In this document: in pieces, positions 47,615 through 56,756 of the stretch
How the letters are laid out: each line of letters opens with the position of its first letter
Position numbering within the stretch: position 1 is the first letter of the stretch
From: an uncultured Nodularia sp.
GTDB lineage: Bacteria > Cyanobacteriota > Cyanobacteriia > Cyanobacteriales > Nostocaceae
Length of the DNA stretch: 64,000 bases
Reading direction: 5' to 3'
NCBI GenBank assembly: GCA_903911355.1
Contig: CAIWDD010000001.1
Coordinates: forward strand, 1-64,000
Notes under the pieces: model-generated
The model's input: the letters and a program-made list of their open reading frames with translations, nothing else
Databases searched by the model: none
What the model was told of the DNA's origin: nothing
Translations under genes and position numbers: made by a program

Positions 47615-49324
47615 ATGAGTCAAATTAGTAATACTCAAAATCTAGCATCTTCGATTTCACCCACAGAAATTACCGATGGTGATGTAAAAGACTTAAACAG
47701 GCATCATGCAACAATTAATCATGTTCTACAGGGAAATTTACAACGAGGCAGTTTGTTGATGAAAAAGACGATTTTAGCCATCGCTATCACCAGTATACAA
47801 ACAATAGGGGTAGGTGCGATCGCTTATTTTGCTGTTCAATCGGTGCATAAAATTGATCAAACAACCACAAGGTCAACACACAAAGTCAACAGCTTAAATT
47901 TGGTTACATATGAAGATACTCAAATGCTGTCATTATTAACAAATACCATCGCAAATAATGACAGAATTGCCATACTCAATGGTCAAGGTGACTTGATTCG
48001 CCAATCCCAAGAAGAACAGCCGGAGCATGGTATTTCAAGACAATTGCAAGAAATCATAAGCAGTCCCATACTAATAACAGGATTGATAGTATTAATAGCC
48101 GTGATAATGATAGTTTGGTTAGCCAGCTATACCACACGGCAAATTTTAAATGCATCTGGGGAATTATCGAAACTTGGTAAACTTGAAATTGAACCTCCTA
48201 GAGACAGAGCCAGTCAAGATGATTTACGACTCATCCATGCAAATATTCATCAACTAGCCATGCAATTAGAGGTTTTAACTAAAGAAAAGACCATTCAAAA
48301 AACCAGCAAGACTCAAGAAAAAGGTGGTAACGAAACACTGCAAATACAGCTTTTAGAACTAATCAATCAAGTAGAAAGTGCCGCTGGCGGTGACCTAACA
48401 GTACGTGCCGAGGTGACAACCGGAGCAATTGGCACTATCGCCGACTTTTTCAACTCTATTATCGAAAACCTCCGGGACATTGTTACTCAGGTGAAAGAAG
48501 CTGCCACCCAAGTAAATGTGTCCATTGGTACTAACGACGCAGCAATTCGCCAACTCGCAGCAGCAGCACTCACCCAATCCGCCGAAATCAGCTGCGCCCT
48601 GGATGCTGTTGACCAAATGACTGTTTCTATGAAAAGCGTAGCGGAAAACGCTCAACAAGCTGCTGTTGTTGCCCACAATGCTGCTAAAAATGCCATCAAG
48701 AGTGGAGAAGCAATGGATTTAACAGTGCAAAATATCCTGAGTTTAAAGGAAACAGTTGGCGATACTACTAAGAAAGTTCAACGGTTAGGGGATTCTTCGC
48801 AACAAATTTCCCGCGTGGTGTCCTTAATTAACCAAATTGCTACCCAAACTAATTTACTCGCCATCAATGCAGGTATTGAAGCAGCCCGAGCGGGTGAGGA
48901 AGGACAAGGTTTTGCTGTAGTAGCCGAAGAAATAGGAGAATTAGCCATCCGTAGCGCCAGCGCCACCCAAGAAATTGAGCAAATTATCGAGAATATCCAG
49001 CGGGAAACTTCCGCAGTAGTGCAGTCAATGAAAATAGGAACTTCCCAAGTAGTAGAAAGTACAAAAATGGTGGCGGAAGCCAAGGAAAACCTGGGTGAGA
49101 TTTTGGATGTATCAGGGCAAATAGATGCTTTGGTACAGTCAATTTGTAATGCCACTACATCTCAGTTACAAACTTCCCAAGAGGTCAGCCAGTTAATGCA
49201 ACAAGTGGCGTCTATTTCCCAACGTACCCGTGATTCTTCTGGTGTGGTTTCCCAATCTTTGCAAAAAGCTGTGGAGATTTCCCAGCAATTGCAAGACGCA
49301 GTGGCAACTTTCAAGGTGCTTTGA
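47615..49324 (+). CDS. Methyl-accepting chemotaxis protein, PilJ-type, short sensor
   Basis: A 569-residue receptor. The cytoplasmic N-tail (~1–50) is followed by a first membrane span at ~51–75, an outside segment of only ~75 residues, and a second span at ~152–172. A HAMP region ([20 protein letters not shown], ~260–290) leads to the long signalling helices. The hairpin tip is intact ([32 protein letters not shown]). It should form arrays with the CheW and CheA of the same operon and control gliding motility or phototaxis. The outside domain is much shorter than the 300-plus residues common in cyanobacterial PilJ-like receptors, so an internal deletion is possible. The last 100 nt before the gene hold no other feature. 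Confidence 0.92.
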   Translation: MSQISNTQNLASSISPTEITDGDVKDLNRHHATINHVLQGNLQRGSLLMKKTILAIAITSIQTIGVGAIAYFAVQSVHKIDQTTTRSTHKVNSLNLVTYEDTQMLSLLTNTIANNDRIAILNGQGDLIRQSQEEQPEHGISRQLQEIISSPILITGLIVLIAVIMIVWLASYTTRQILNASGELSKLGKLEIEPPRDRASQDDLRLIHANIHQLAMQLEVLTKEKTIQKTSKTQEKGGNETLQIQLLELINQVESAAGGDLTVRAEVTTGAIGTIADFFNSIIENLRDIVTQVKEAATQVNVSIGTNDAAIRQLAAAALTQSAEISCALDAVDQMTVSMKSVAENAQQAAVVAHNAAKNAIKSGEAMDLTVQNILSLKETVGDTTKKVQRLGDSSQQISRVVSLINQIATQTNLLAINAGIEAARAGEEGQGFAVVAEEIGELAIRSASATQEIEQIIENIQRETSAVVQSMKIGTSQVVESTKMVAEAKENLGEILDVSGQIDALVQSICNATTSQLQTSQEVSQLMQQVASISQRTRDSSGVVSQSLQKAVEISQQLQDAVATFKVL

Positions 49325-49401
49325 ATTTTGTATCGGGTAATTCCATAAATTTTTGAAAGGAATCCTGTTACCTATAGTTTTACAATACCACTAACTGGCA
49401 A

Positions 49402-49587
49402 AAGAATCATGCCTGTTCAACTTGTGGTTATACCACTCATAGGGATGTTGCAGCCGCTCAAGTAGTTCTTATTAGGGGGCTTGCAGCCATCAGGCATACG
49501 GTGAAAATGCTTGCTGTTAGCGGAGCGGCGCATTAGCGCAGGTAAATTCATGGGAATCCCCAGGCTTATAGCCGTGGGGAGTGTCAA
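49402..49587 (+). mobile_element. tnpB 3' remnant with IS200/IS605-type right end
   Basis: In frame from 49402 to TAG 49534 one reads KNHACSTCGYTTHRDVAAAQ, followed by VVLIRGLAAIRHTVKM. This is the zinc-ribbon and final RuvC segment of TnpB (normally CSxCGxTxxRDxNAAxNI/V). It is followed by a hairpin CCCCAGGC/GCCGTGGGG at 49558–49579 and GAGTGTCAA, as expected for the right end and the 3' end of the associated omega-RNA. The rest of tnpB and any tnpA are gone. The fragment lies inside the chemosensory operon, between the MCP and CheA genes. Confidence 0.85.
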
Positions 49588-49940
49588 AGTACCACAGTTA
49601 AACTGCTGCAAGATTCAACTATTAAGGCCAACTGGAAAGGAATCTCAGTTCGTAAGTGTATTTGTGAGCAAATGTTAGCGAAAAGGTATCGTTCATGATC
49701 ACAGTCATGGGAAATAAAACTGTTTTTTGTTTTGATAGTAAATTTGTCACATATGAAAGTGAGATATTTTTTTTCAATCTTTTTCCTCCCAAAAGTACAG
49801 AATTGAAAACTCTCTGTTTCCCGCCTAGATGGCAAGACTTGCGAGATGAACATCAAAACTGCCTTGTGCATATTCGGGATGCTCCTTATAGATAAGAGTG
49901 GCTATATTTGTCTTCAAGATTGGAACAGAACATAAAGAAG

Positions 49941-52787
49941 ATGTCAAAGGATAAAGAACTGGAAATCCAGGTGCAGTTTCTCGAAGAAGCAAGAGATTAT
50001 CTTAATACCCTAGAAGCAGTGTTGCTGGAAATGGACACCAGTAAGCGCATCAACTTGGAGAGAATTAACGCTGCACTTCGAGCAGCCCATTCAATTAAAG
50101 GGGGGGCTGGAATGATGGGATATCGGACTCTTAGTGATTTAGCCCACCGTCTAGAGGATGCTTTTAAAGTTTTAAAAACCCGTAAAAATTCTCGTGATGT
50201 TGACCCTCACGCCCAAAATTTACTACTCTCAGCAGTTGACTGGCTCAGGCAAATCATAGAATCCTTATCACAAGGAAATGAGATAGAACAGGAGTGGTTA
50301 GATAGTTTTTGTTATCCAGTATTTAAGGAACTGCGAGATCACCTGGGCGAACCCTCTCCTGAAGATGCTGCGACCATGTTATCACCCGAAGATGGGCAGG
50401 ATATTATCCCGATGCTGTTTCAAACGGAAGTGGAAGGATGTTTGCAGCGTCTGGAGTCTGTATTGGCAGACATCTCTCAGCCTTGCTTACAAGAGGAAGT
50501 GGCTATCATGGCGGCTGAATTGGGGGGTTTGGGAGAAATGCTACAATTGCCAGCCTTTACGAGTCTTTGTGAATCGATAGCGCATCATATCAGCACGGTC
50601 AGCACAGAGCGCATTCCCGAAGTTGCCCAGTTAGCTTTGCAAGCATGGCGGCGATCGCAAGCTTTGGTATTCACAAATCAAGCGGAGATTTTACCCACTG
50701 AGATACATCTGAACGAGGTAAATATTTATATACCTGAAGAAGTACAGACAACAGCAGAAAATCAAATAATATCCGCTGAAATTACCAGCATAGCTGATAA
50801 ATACATCACACATGCAGAGGAGCTAAATAGTGTAGTCAAAGACTGGGAACCCAGAGAAAATACTGTGCGAGTTCCTATTCAACAACTGGATCAAATTCAT
50901 GATTTATTTGCGGAACTGACTGTCCAGCGTAATGGGTTAAATTTCCAACTGCAAAAACTCCGTAAACTCGTGGGAAGTTTGCATCAGCGCGTCCAAACTC
51001 TGGAGCGAGAAAACTATGAACTGCGGACAACATATGAGAAAATCGCCCATCCATCTGTGAACACAAACCCAGCGCGATCCCTCGGAGAATCTCACCTAGG
51101 ATATATAAAAAAATTCCCTACACTAGAAATGGATCGCCAAGACGAAATTAACCGGCGATCGCATGAAATTATAGAAACTATTGTGGATCTCCAAGAAGTC
51201 ACAACTGATATTCAATTAACCGTTGATGATACAGATCAAATTTCTCGCAAACTTAACCAAACATCCAAACAATTAGGGAGAAAAATTAATCATATTCGGA
51301 TGCGTCCCTTCTCCGATTTAGTCGAGCGTTTTCCCAGAGCATTGCATGCTCTTAATGTCGAGTATGGTAAAAATGTCCAACTAAAAATTGAAGGTAGAGA
51401 TACATTAATTGAACGTAGCATTTTAGAGGCTTTAAATGAGCCAATTATGCACTTATTAAGAAATGCCTTTGATCATGGCATCGAAGATCCGGCAACTCGT
51501 CGAGCTTTAGGTAAACCAGAACAAGGATTAATTGAAATTACAGCTAGCCATCGCAGTAATCGCATAATTGTTACCATGCGTGATGATGGTCGGGGTATTT
51601 CTTTAGAAAACCTTCGCTCTCGCGCTGTAGCAATGGGATTAGATGCTACTTTACTAGCTAATGCCAGCGACGAGGAAATATTATCACTAATTTTTGAACC
51701 AGGCTTTACCACTTCCCACCAAGTCACCGCCTTATCTGGTCGTGGTGTTGGTATGGATATAGTACGTAACAACCTCAAATCACTGCGAGGAGAAATTAGA
51801 GTTGATACCAACCTAGGAGTAGGTACTACCTTTACTCTGACAGTACCACTGGCACTATCCGTAGCCAGAGTTCTCGTGGTAGAAAGCAATAAAATCTTAT
51901 TGGCATTTCCCACAGAAATCGTTGCCGAAATATTTTTACTGCAAAACGAGCAAGTATTCTCAATAGCAGGGAGCCCCTTTCTCAATTGGCAAGGAAACAC
52001 CCTACCATTGATGAACTTGAGTCGCTATTTTCAATTTAATTGTCCACGCTACAATAACCCTGAACTGGAAACACCCCCAGTGATTAACGCTAACAGCGTA
52101 TTAATCCTCAAAGGTAGTCATCAGTCAGTAGCTATCCAAGTAGAGCGTTGCTGGGGTGAGCAGGAAGTAGCTATTCGCCAAGTTGAGGGTAATATACCTT
52201 TACCAAAAGGCTTGAGTAACTGTGCAATTTTAGGTGATGGACGAGTATTAGCATTAGTTAATACCAACGATTTGCTGGAATGGTTTGCCACTCACCAGGG
52301 TACTGCTAAAAACAATCAATTATCATCAGTCGGTTTAAAAACAACCCTACCTGTCTTTGATCACCATAAACTACCAGGGAGAATTGATGATCATAAAGGC
52401 ACAATTTTAATTGTCGATGATTCAATTAATGTTTGTCGCTTCTTAACCATGACTTTGCAAAAAGGAGGTTATCAAGTTGAACAAGCTCAAGATGGTCAAG
52501 ATGCATTGGAAAAACTGCAAAGTGGCTTAAAAGTTGCGGCGGTGATTTGTGATATTGAAATGCCCCGTCTTGATGGTTATGCTTTCTTAGGTTACATCAA
52601 AACAGATATTGAGATGAAAAATATTCCAGTTGTGATGATTTCATCTCACGGCACCAGTCAATATCGAGAATTAGCCATGCAATTAGGCGCTGAGGCTTAT
52701 TTTCGTAAACCTTATCAAGAGGAAGAATTATTAAACACCCTGGCAGAAATTATTGGGAATGTTAGCGAAATACCGATATCGCAATGA
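49941..52787 (+). CDS. Hybrid CheA histidine kinase with C-terminal receiver, PilL/HmpE-type
   Basis: A 948-residue chemotaxis kinase. The Hpt domain is at residues ~5–115 with phospho-His about 50 in AAHSIKGGAGMMGY. A linker with a second Hpt-like helical region (~150–240, without the His motif) follows, then a dimerisation helix pair (~330–430). The HATPase is at ~440–640, with N-box LLRNAFDHGIEDP, G1 DDGRGIS and G2 GRGVGMDIVRNN. Next are a CheW-like domain (~645–790) and a receiver (~820–940) with DDS, Asp in VICDIEMPRLDG and Lys in FRKPYQEEELL. The TTGs at 49908 and 49917 are in-frame alternatives, but ATG 49941 gives the MSKDKELEIQ start expected. It receives receptor input and phosphorylates the two REC proteins. 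Confidence 0.93.
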   Translation: MSKDKELEIQVQFLEEARDYLNTLEAVLLEMDTSKRINLERINAALRAAHSIKGGAGMMGYRTLSDLAHRLEDAFKVLKTRKNSRDVDPHAQNLLLSAVDWLRQIIESLSQGNEIEQEWLDSFCYPVFKELRDHLGEPSPEDAATMLSPEDGQDIIPMLFQTEVEGCLQRLESVLADISQPCLQEEVAIMAAELGGLGEMLQLPAFTSLCESIAHHISTVSTERIPEVAQLALQAWRRSQALVFTNQAEILPTEIHLNEVNIYIPEEVQTTAENQIISAEITSIADKYITHAEELNSVVKDWEPRENTVRVPIQQLDQIHDLFAELTVQRNGLNFQLQKLRKLVGSLHQRVQTLERENYELRTTYEKIAHPSVNTNPARSLGESHLGYIKKFPTLEMDRQDEINRRSHEIIETIVDLQEVTTDIQLTVDDTDQISRKLNQTSKQLGRKINHIRMRPFSDLVERFPRALHALNVEYGKNVQLKIEGRDTLIERSILEALNEPIMHLLRNAFDHGIEDPATRRALGKPEQGLIEITASHRSNRIIVTMRDDGRGISLENLRSRAVAMGLDATLLANASDEEILSLIFEPGFTTSHQVTALSGRGVGMDIVRNNLKSLRGEIRVDTNLGVGTTFTLTVPLALSVARVLVVESNKILLAFPTEIVAEIFLLQNEQVFSIAGSPFLNWQGNTLPLMNLSRYFQFNCPRYNNPELETPPVINANSVLILKGSHQSVAIQVERCWGEQEVAIRQVEGNIPLPKGLSNCAILGDGRVLALVNTNDLLEWFATHQGTAKNNQLSSVGLKTTLPVFDHHKLPGRIDDHKGTILIVDDSINVCRFLTMTLQKGGYQVEQAQDGQDALEKLQSGLKVAAVICDIEMPRLDGYAFLGYIKTDIEMKNIPVVMISSHGTSQYRELAMQLGAEAYFRKPYQEEELLNTLAEIIGNVSEIPISQ

Positions 52788-52821
52788 TATTGTCAATTAA
52801 AGCCTTTTTCAGGCTCATGAA

Positions 52822-52941
52822 ATTACTGTCTTGTAAGTATTGCTGATTAATCGATTCAGGGGGAAAATAATGGTTACCTTCTACCAAAATTGTCTGATCG
52901 CTTTGGGCTAACACAGTACCATTCCAAATAGCTTTCGGCAT
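52822..52941 (-). pseudogene. DUF427 gene fragment (N-terminal 40 codons)
   Basis: The frame from ATG 52941 reads MPKAIWNGTVLAQSDQTILV, then EGNHYFPPESINQQYLQDSN, the start of a DUF427 protein (normally ~95 residues). After codon 40 the sequence leaves the family (SLKKALIDNIIAISVFR) and runs into the 3' end of cheA. The conserved second half (CPWKG...YYPEP region) is missing, so this is a truncated gene. A longer open frame up to 53052 is non-homologous. Confidence 0.82.
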
Positions 52942-53191
52942 AAGTGACTTGAGTAAATAGATTGTACTCTTAACATTTTGACACTCCATGAGATGGATCC
53001 ACGGTAATTCTGCCTTAGACCTAATGACTTTACAATTAGACATAAAGTTCATAATTTGTTATGAAAACTAGGATGTTTTACACTTTGTTCTTGGCACCGG
53101 GTGCTTACTTCCCACAAAAAAATATTAATATTAATAATTAATTAATAATTACAATATCTATTTCATTCCCAGGAATTCAACCCCCCACAAT

Positions 53192-53335
53192 AAAGAATTT
53201 CAAGCTTTTGGTACTGAACCATTTTGGAGTGTCAATTTCAGCCACGCTGGAATTGTCTATTCTTTATATCCTTACTCAGCACTTTTCATCCAAGGCCATA
53301 TGGTTTTGGAAGGCTCCGCCGACAAGATATCTTAA
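53192..53335 (+). pseudogene. Fragment of a GTEPFW-type (COG3650-like) secreted protein gene
   Basis: The frame ending at TAA 53333 reads FQAFGTEPFWSVNFSHAGIV, then YPYSALFIQGHMVLEGSADK. GTEPFWSV...GIVYS and YPYSA-L--G...LEG are the two ends of a conserved domain that normally has ~60 more residues between them. No start codon or signal peptide remains. It is thus both 5'-truncated and internally deleted. It abuts the stop codon of the minus-strand phosphoesterase gene. Confidence 0.7.
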
Positions 53336-54091
53336 TCAGTTAGCTATTTTAGCTTTGACATCCGACCGGGACTGAAAACCCTTACTCAGTCCATAGCGAA
53401 CTGTTCTAAACTCTACATGATTCATCCCTGGATGATAGAGAGTATAAATTGATTCCCCTGGCTGTTTACCAACATTACCCACCCCGACAACTTGACGCGC
53501 CGAGATTTGCACAGTTTGGGGACAAGGGGGACTATCTAGAGTTGTGACTCCCGTGGTAATTGACCCTGCTTGTAGCTGATATTGAAAAGCCAAACCAGAA
53601 CGACCACAAAACAAATTATTGGCTTGCATTCGTGACAAGCGGTCTAGCATTTGAATTGGGGAAGTGTTTGGCGTAAGTTCCTCATCGACGGCTACGGTTG
53701 TACCGTGAATTAACAAAGAATCCAGTTCAAAAAAACCAAAGTCTAAGGTCATTAACCATTGTGCCATAGGACGGGAAACGCATTCCCAGAGCAATTTAAC
53801 TGTTTCTCCCCCATATTTCACCATCAATTCTCTAGGTTCGCCACTTCCTCCCAGTCCATGTAGAATCAAACATTGTTCTTCCCACCAACCTTTACAAATC
53901 AGTGGTTCTGGTTCTCCGCACCGGGGGTTGAGTACCCGTTTGATTAACTGTTCAGTTTCGCGCCTGGGTCCCACTAAATCACCTAAAATATACAACGCTT
54001 CGACATTAGCTTGACGCTGAATATCAGCCATTACGGCCTCATAGGCCACCAAATTGCCTTCAATTCCGCTTAAAATTGCCCACTTAGTCAT
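53336..54091 (-). CDS. Metallophosphoesterase-fold protein, metal ligands lost (probable pseudoenzyme)
   Basis: A 251-residue protein alignable by eye to the 270-residue phosphoesterase encoded next to it. Yet the metal motifs are altered: the first motif DxHGN is SGIEGN, the GNH(D/E) motif is KGWWEE, and the last motif GHTH is CGRSG. The GD of the second motif (YILGDLVGPRRE) and the His of LLIHG remain. With most metal ligands replaced it is unlikely to hydrolyse phosphoesters. The sequence is otherwise well formed with no frameshift, suggesting a selected non-catalytic role such as a regulator or partner of its paralogue. It is the third gene of a minus-strand operon, 21 bp after the paralogue. 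Confidence 0.82.
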   Translation of the reverse strand: MTKWAILSGIEGNLVAYEAVMADIQRQANVEALYILGDLVGPRRETEQLIKRVLNPRCGEPEPLICKGWWEEQCLILHGLGGSGEPRELMVKYGGETVKLLWECVSRPMAQWLMTLDFGFFELDSLLIHGTTVAVDEELTPNTSPIQMLDRLSRMQANNLFCGRSGLAFQYQLQAGSITTGVTTLDSPPCPQTVQISARQVVGVGNVGKQPGESIYTLYHPGMNHVEFRTVRYGLSKGFQSRSDVKAKIAN

Positions 54092-54112
54092 ACAAATTTT
54101 GGATTTTAGATT

Positions 54113-54925
54113 TTAACGAGTACAAACATGAGTCGGGTCATCAGCCCTTTCCGCAAATTCCAAACCCCGGGCTAAACGCCAAGCAAATATTTTTGGTAAC
54201 CCCTTTTCAATAATTGCAGCACAGGTTTTCTGATAGTCATAAGGTACTTCCCGCAAACTCACCTCTTGTGTATCTGTGTCATAAATTACGTAAGTGGCAT
54301 TGGGCCGACCATGTCGCGGTTCCCCTACAGAACCAACATTAATAATCCTTTTTAAAGAGGTGGTAAAGCTGATTTTTGTGGCTATTTTTTCCTGTCCTTG
54401 GACACGAATTTGTAAACTACTTGCATCTAAATCACGGACATAAGGTACATGGGTATGTCCACAAAAAAGTACATCTGCATCTGTGGACATTACTCGCTCT
54501 AAGGCGGAAAAGGCGTCAAGTTCTGGTAACAGGTACTCGTGGTTACTGTGGGGGCTACCATGAACGAAAGCTAAATTTTCCTCACGTAAACTGTGGGGTA
54601 ATTGGGCGAAAAATTCCCGGTGCTCTGGATGTATTTCTTTGTTTGTCCACTCGTGAGCAATTTTTCCGCGTTTCTCAGCTAATAAGGAAGGATAACTACA
54701 ATCACAAGCATTCAAGCCTTCTACTATATCTTCATCCCAACAGCCGACGCAGGTGGGAATATTTAGAGAACGAATTTGTGTAACTACCCCATTGGGATCA
54801 GGCCCATATCCGACTAAATCGCCCAAACAAAATATTTTGTCAGCTTTTTGCCGGTCTATGTCTAATAAGACACTATCTAAGGCTTGAGAATTGCCATGAA
54901 TACATGACATAACGGCTATTTTCAC
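54113..54925 (-). CDS. Calcineurin-like metallophosphoesterase
   Basis: A 270-residue phosphoesterase with all metal-binding motifs: MSCIHGNSQAL (C replaces the usual D of DxH, to be noted), FCLGDLVGYGPDPN, VGCWDED in place of GNHD, FVHGSPHS and LFCGHTHVPYV. It belongs to the YfcE/DiaA-like group often annotated as metallophosphatases in cyanobacteria. The GHTH and GD motifs are intact, so activity is plausible, but two ligand positions are non-standard. It overlaps the upstream P-loop gene by 4 bp (translational coupling) and is followed by its degenerate paralogue. Confidence 0.85.
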   Translation of the reverse strand: MKIAVMSCIHGNSQALDSVLLDIDRQKADKIFCLGDLVGYGPDPNGVVTQIRSLNIPTCVGCWDEDIVEGLNACDCSYPSLLAEKRGKIAHEWTNKEIHPEHREFFAQLPHSLREENLAFVHGSPHSNHEYLLPELDAFSALERVMSTDADVLFCGHTHVPYVRDLDASSLQIRVQGQEKIATKISFTTSLKRIINVGSVGEPRHGRPNATYVIYDTDTQEVSLREVPYDYQKTCAAIIEKGLPKIFAWRLARGLEFAERADDPTHVCTR

Positions 54926-55698
54926 TGTATACTCTCCTCAACTAGTATCTGTTTCACTTGTTCTTGGTATTGTGCGATCGCTGCGTCTGACAAATAGCAA
55001 TCTTGTAATGTTTCTCTCATAGCAGGACCGTCCAAGTTTTGTCCCCAAATTTCTAAGCCACTAAATCGCCGCGGCCTACCTTCTAACTGGCGTGGTAAGT
55101 CTAATTCTAGAAAATCTGTTATCCCTACACCGGCCACAAAATCCGCGTATAGCGCCCTACCATCAGCAACGTCAAAAATTCCCTTAGCACGGCTGACTTT
55201 ACCATAAGCACCATGAGATAGTTCATACCAAAACTCATTTAAACTATCCTCGTCGATAATTTCACCATTGGTAGGCGATCGCCAAATCTGATTTGGGTCC
55301 ATAATGGTTTCAACATCTAGCCCTTTGACAATTTTTTCTCCCCAGATGTGATATTCCGAATCTGTCAGGTGTGATGGTAAGATTGCTACAGACTGGTATG
55401 GTACATTGCCGATAATTTGGTGAATTGCTCCTAGTTCTAAGTAACACCCTATTTCTATATAAATTTTCTGTGCGCCTGCTAGCTGGTTGAGAAATTCTAC
55501 TTCTTGTCCATCAGTAAAAACTTTAACCTCTGGAAATTCAGCACTTAAGCGTACTTGGTCAATGGGGACATTCCCACTTCCAGGACTAAAATAAATGACG
55601 TTTTCCGCACAAATTGTATTACTTAGCTGTTGACAAATCCAAGTAGTTTTGCCACAACCAGCCGGCCCCGCAACAACGGTAATCATTGGTATACTCAT
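54922..55698 (-). CDS. P-loop GTP/ATP-binding protein, possibly CobW/COG0523-like
   Basis: A 258-residue protein starting MSIPMITVVAGPAGCGKTTW with a clear Walker A. The middle (EVKVFTDGQEVEFLNQLAGA, then YIEIGCYLELGAIHQII) keeps the EIG-like segment of the G3E GTPase fold. The C-terminal part (LPRQLEGRPRRFSGLEIWGQ, NLDGPAM) recalls the CobW C-domain, but it is shorter than standard COG0523 proteins and lacks a CxCC metal motif. The family assignment is therefore tentative. It is the first gene of a three-gene minus-strand operon; a Fur/Zur-type box sits 8–22 bp upstream of its ATG, suggesting metal-responsive expression. Confidence 0.75.
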   Translation of the reverse strand: MSIPMITVVAGPAGCGKTTWICQQLSNTICAENVIYFSPGSGNVPIDQVRLSAEFPEVKVFTDGQEVEFLNQLAGAQKIYIEIGCYLELGAIHQIIGNVPYQSVAILPSHLTDSEYHIWGEKIVKGLDVETIMDPNQIWRSPTNGEIIDEDSLNEFWYELSHGAYGKVSRAKGIFDVADGRALYADFVAGVGITDFLELDLPRQLEGRPRRFSGLEIWGQNLDGPAMRETLQDCYLSDAAIAQYQEQVKQILVEESIQ

Positions 55699-55705
55699 AA
55701 TTAAA

Positions 55706-55720
55706 TGATAATCATTTTCA
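55706..55720. promoter_or_regulatory. Fur/Zur-type operator
   Basis: TGATAATCATTTTCA matches the 7-1-7 Fur-family consensus TGATAAT-N-ATTATCA at all but one position. The overlapping AAATGAT-A-ATCATTT is a perfect inverted repeat. It lies 8–22 bp upstream of the ATG of the P-loop gene. Whether Fur, Zur or PerR binds cannot be told. Confidence 0.72.
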
Positions 55721-55901
55721 TAGCACTTGTCACGTAAATACCTCTGACTGGCAACGGAAATGCCAAAATAGACTTAGGTGTTTCAAGAAGACTAATGTCT
55801 CTGGTAGTCAAATTGGTATTTTAATTGACCTTATAACCGGAACTATGGAAGTTTACCGTCAAAATTCTCTACAATTGCCTTATTAAAGTATTTCTCTAAA
55901 C

Positions 55902-56738
55902 ATGACTAATCAAGCTCCTATTCCAGTTATTGTAAACGGTGCGGCGGGCAAAATGGGCCGCGAAGTCATTAAGGCAGTGGCACAAGCGCCAGACTTAAAG
56001 TTAGTGGCTGCAATTGACACCAGTCCAGAACAGCAAGACCAAGATGCTGGTGAATTGGTAGGTTTAAGCGAAGCTTTGGAAGTCCCCATTACCAACCAAT
56101 TAGAAGCCATGCTAGGTTATGTAGCTGGTGATAGACAATCTCCTCCAGGGGTGATGGTAGACTTTACCCATCCTGATGCAGTGTATGACAATATTCGCAG
56201 TGCGATCGCCTATGGTATTCGTCCAGTGGTTGGTACTACGGGCTTGAGTCCAGAACAAATCAACGACTTAGCCGACTTTGCCGAAAAGGCTAGTACCGGT
56301 TGTCTGATTATTCCTAACTTTTCCATTGGCATGGTATTGTTACAACAAGCCGCAGTCACAGCTTCCCAATATTTCGACCATGTAGAAATTATTGAACTCC
56401 ACCATAACCAAAAAGCTGATGCTCCCAGTGGTACCGCAATTCAAACAGCACAGTTACTAGGAGAAATCGGTAAACCTTTTAACAGTGCTATTGTAGAAGA
56501 AACGGAAAAATTACCAGGGGCTAGAGGTAGTTTAGCCCAAGAAGGAATTAGGATTCATAGTGTACGCCTCCCGGGACTCATAGCCCATCAAGAAGTGATT
56601 TTTGGGGCAACTGGTCAAATTTATACATTAAGACATGATACAAGCGATCGCTCCTGTTATATGCCAGGAGTGCTGTTAGCAATTCGCAAAGTCTCCCAGC
56701 TAAAGTCGTTAGTGTATGGATTAGAAAAAATCCTCTAA
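55902..56738 (+). CDS. dapB: 4-hydroxy-tetrahydrodipicolinate reductase
   Basis: A 278-residue DapB of the lysine/diaminopimelate pathway, reducing dihydrodipicolinate with NAD(P)H for lysine and cell-wall synthesis. The nucleotide-binding motif [16 protein letters not shown] is at residues 8–23. The family signature with catalytic His/Lys is [18 protein letters not shown] (about residues 163–180). [12 protein letters not shown] and GTTGLSPEQ are also present. Length is normal. A membrane-protein gene follows after 18 bp in the same direction. Confidence 0.97.
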   Translation: MTNQAPIPVIVNGAAGKMGREVIKAVAQAPDLKLVAAIDTSPEQQDQDAGELVGLSEALEVPITNQLEAMLGYVAGDRQSPPGVMVDFTHPDAVYDNIRSAIAYGIRPVVGTTGLSPEQINDLADFAEKASTGCLIIPNFSIGMVLLQQAAVTASQYFDHVEIIELHHNQKADAPSGTAIQTAQLLGEIGKPFNSAIVEETEKLPGARGSLAQEGIRIHSVRLPGLIAHQEVIFGATGQIYTLRHDTSDRSCYMPGVLLAIRKVSQLKSLVYGLEKIL

Positions 56739-56756
56739 CCTTCAAACTCAGCAATT

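Noticed and set aside
53053-53190. AT-rich stretch as a replication origin
   Set aside because: No DnaA-box clusters or dnaA/dnaN neighbours; simply an AT-rich spacer.
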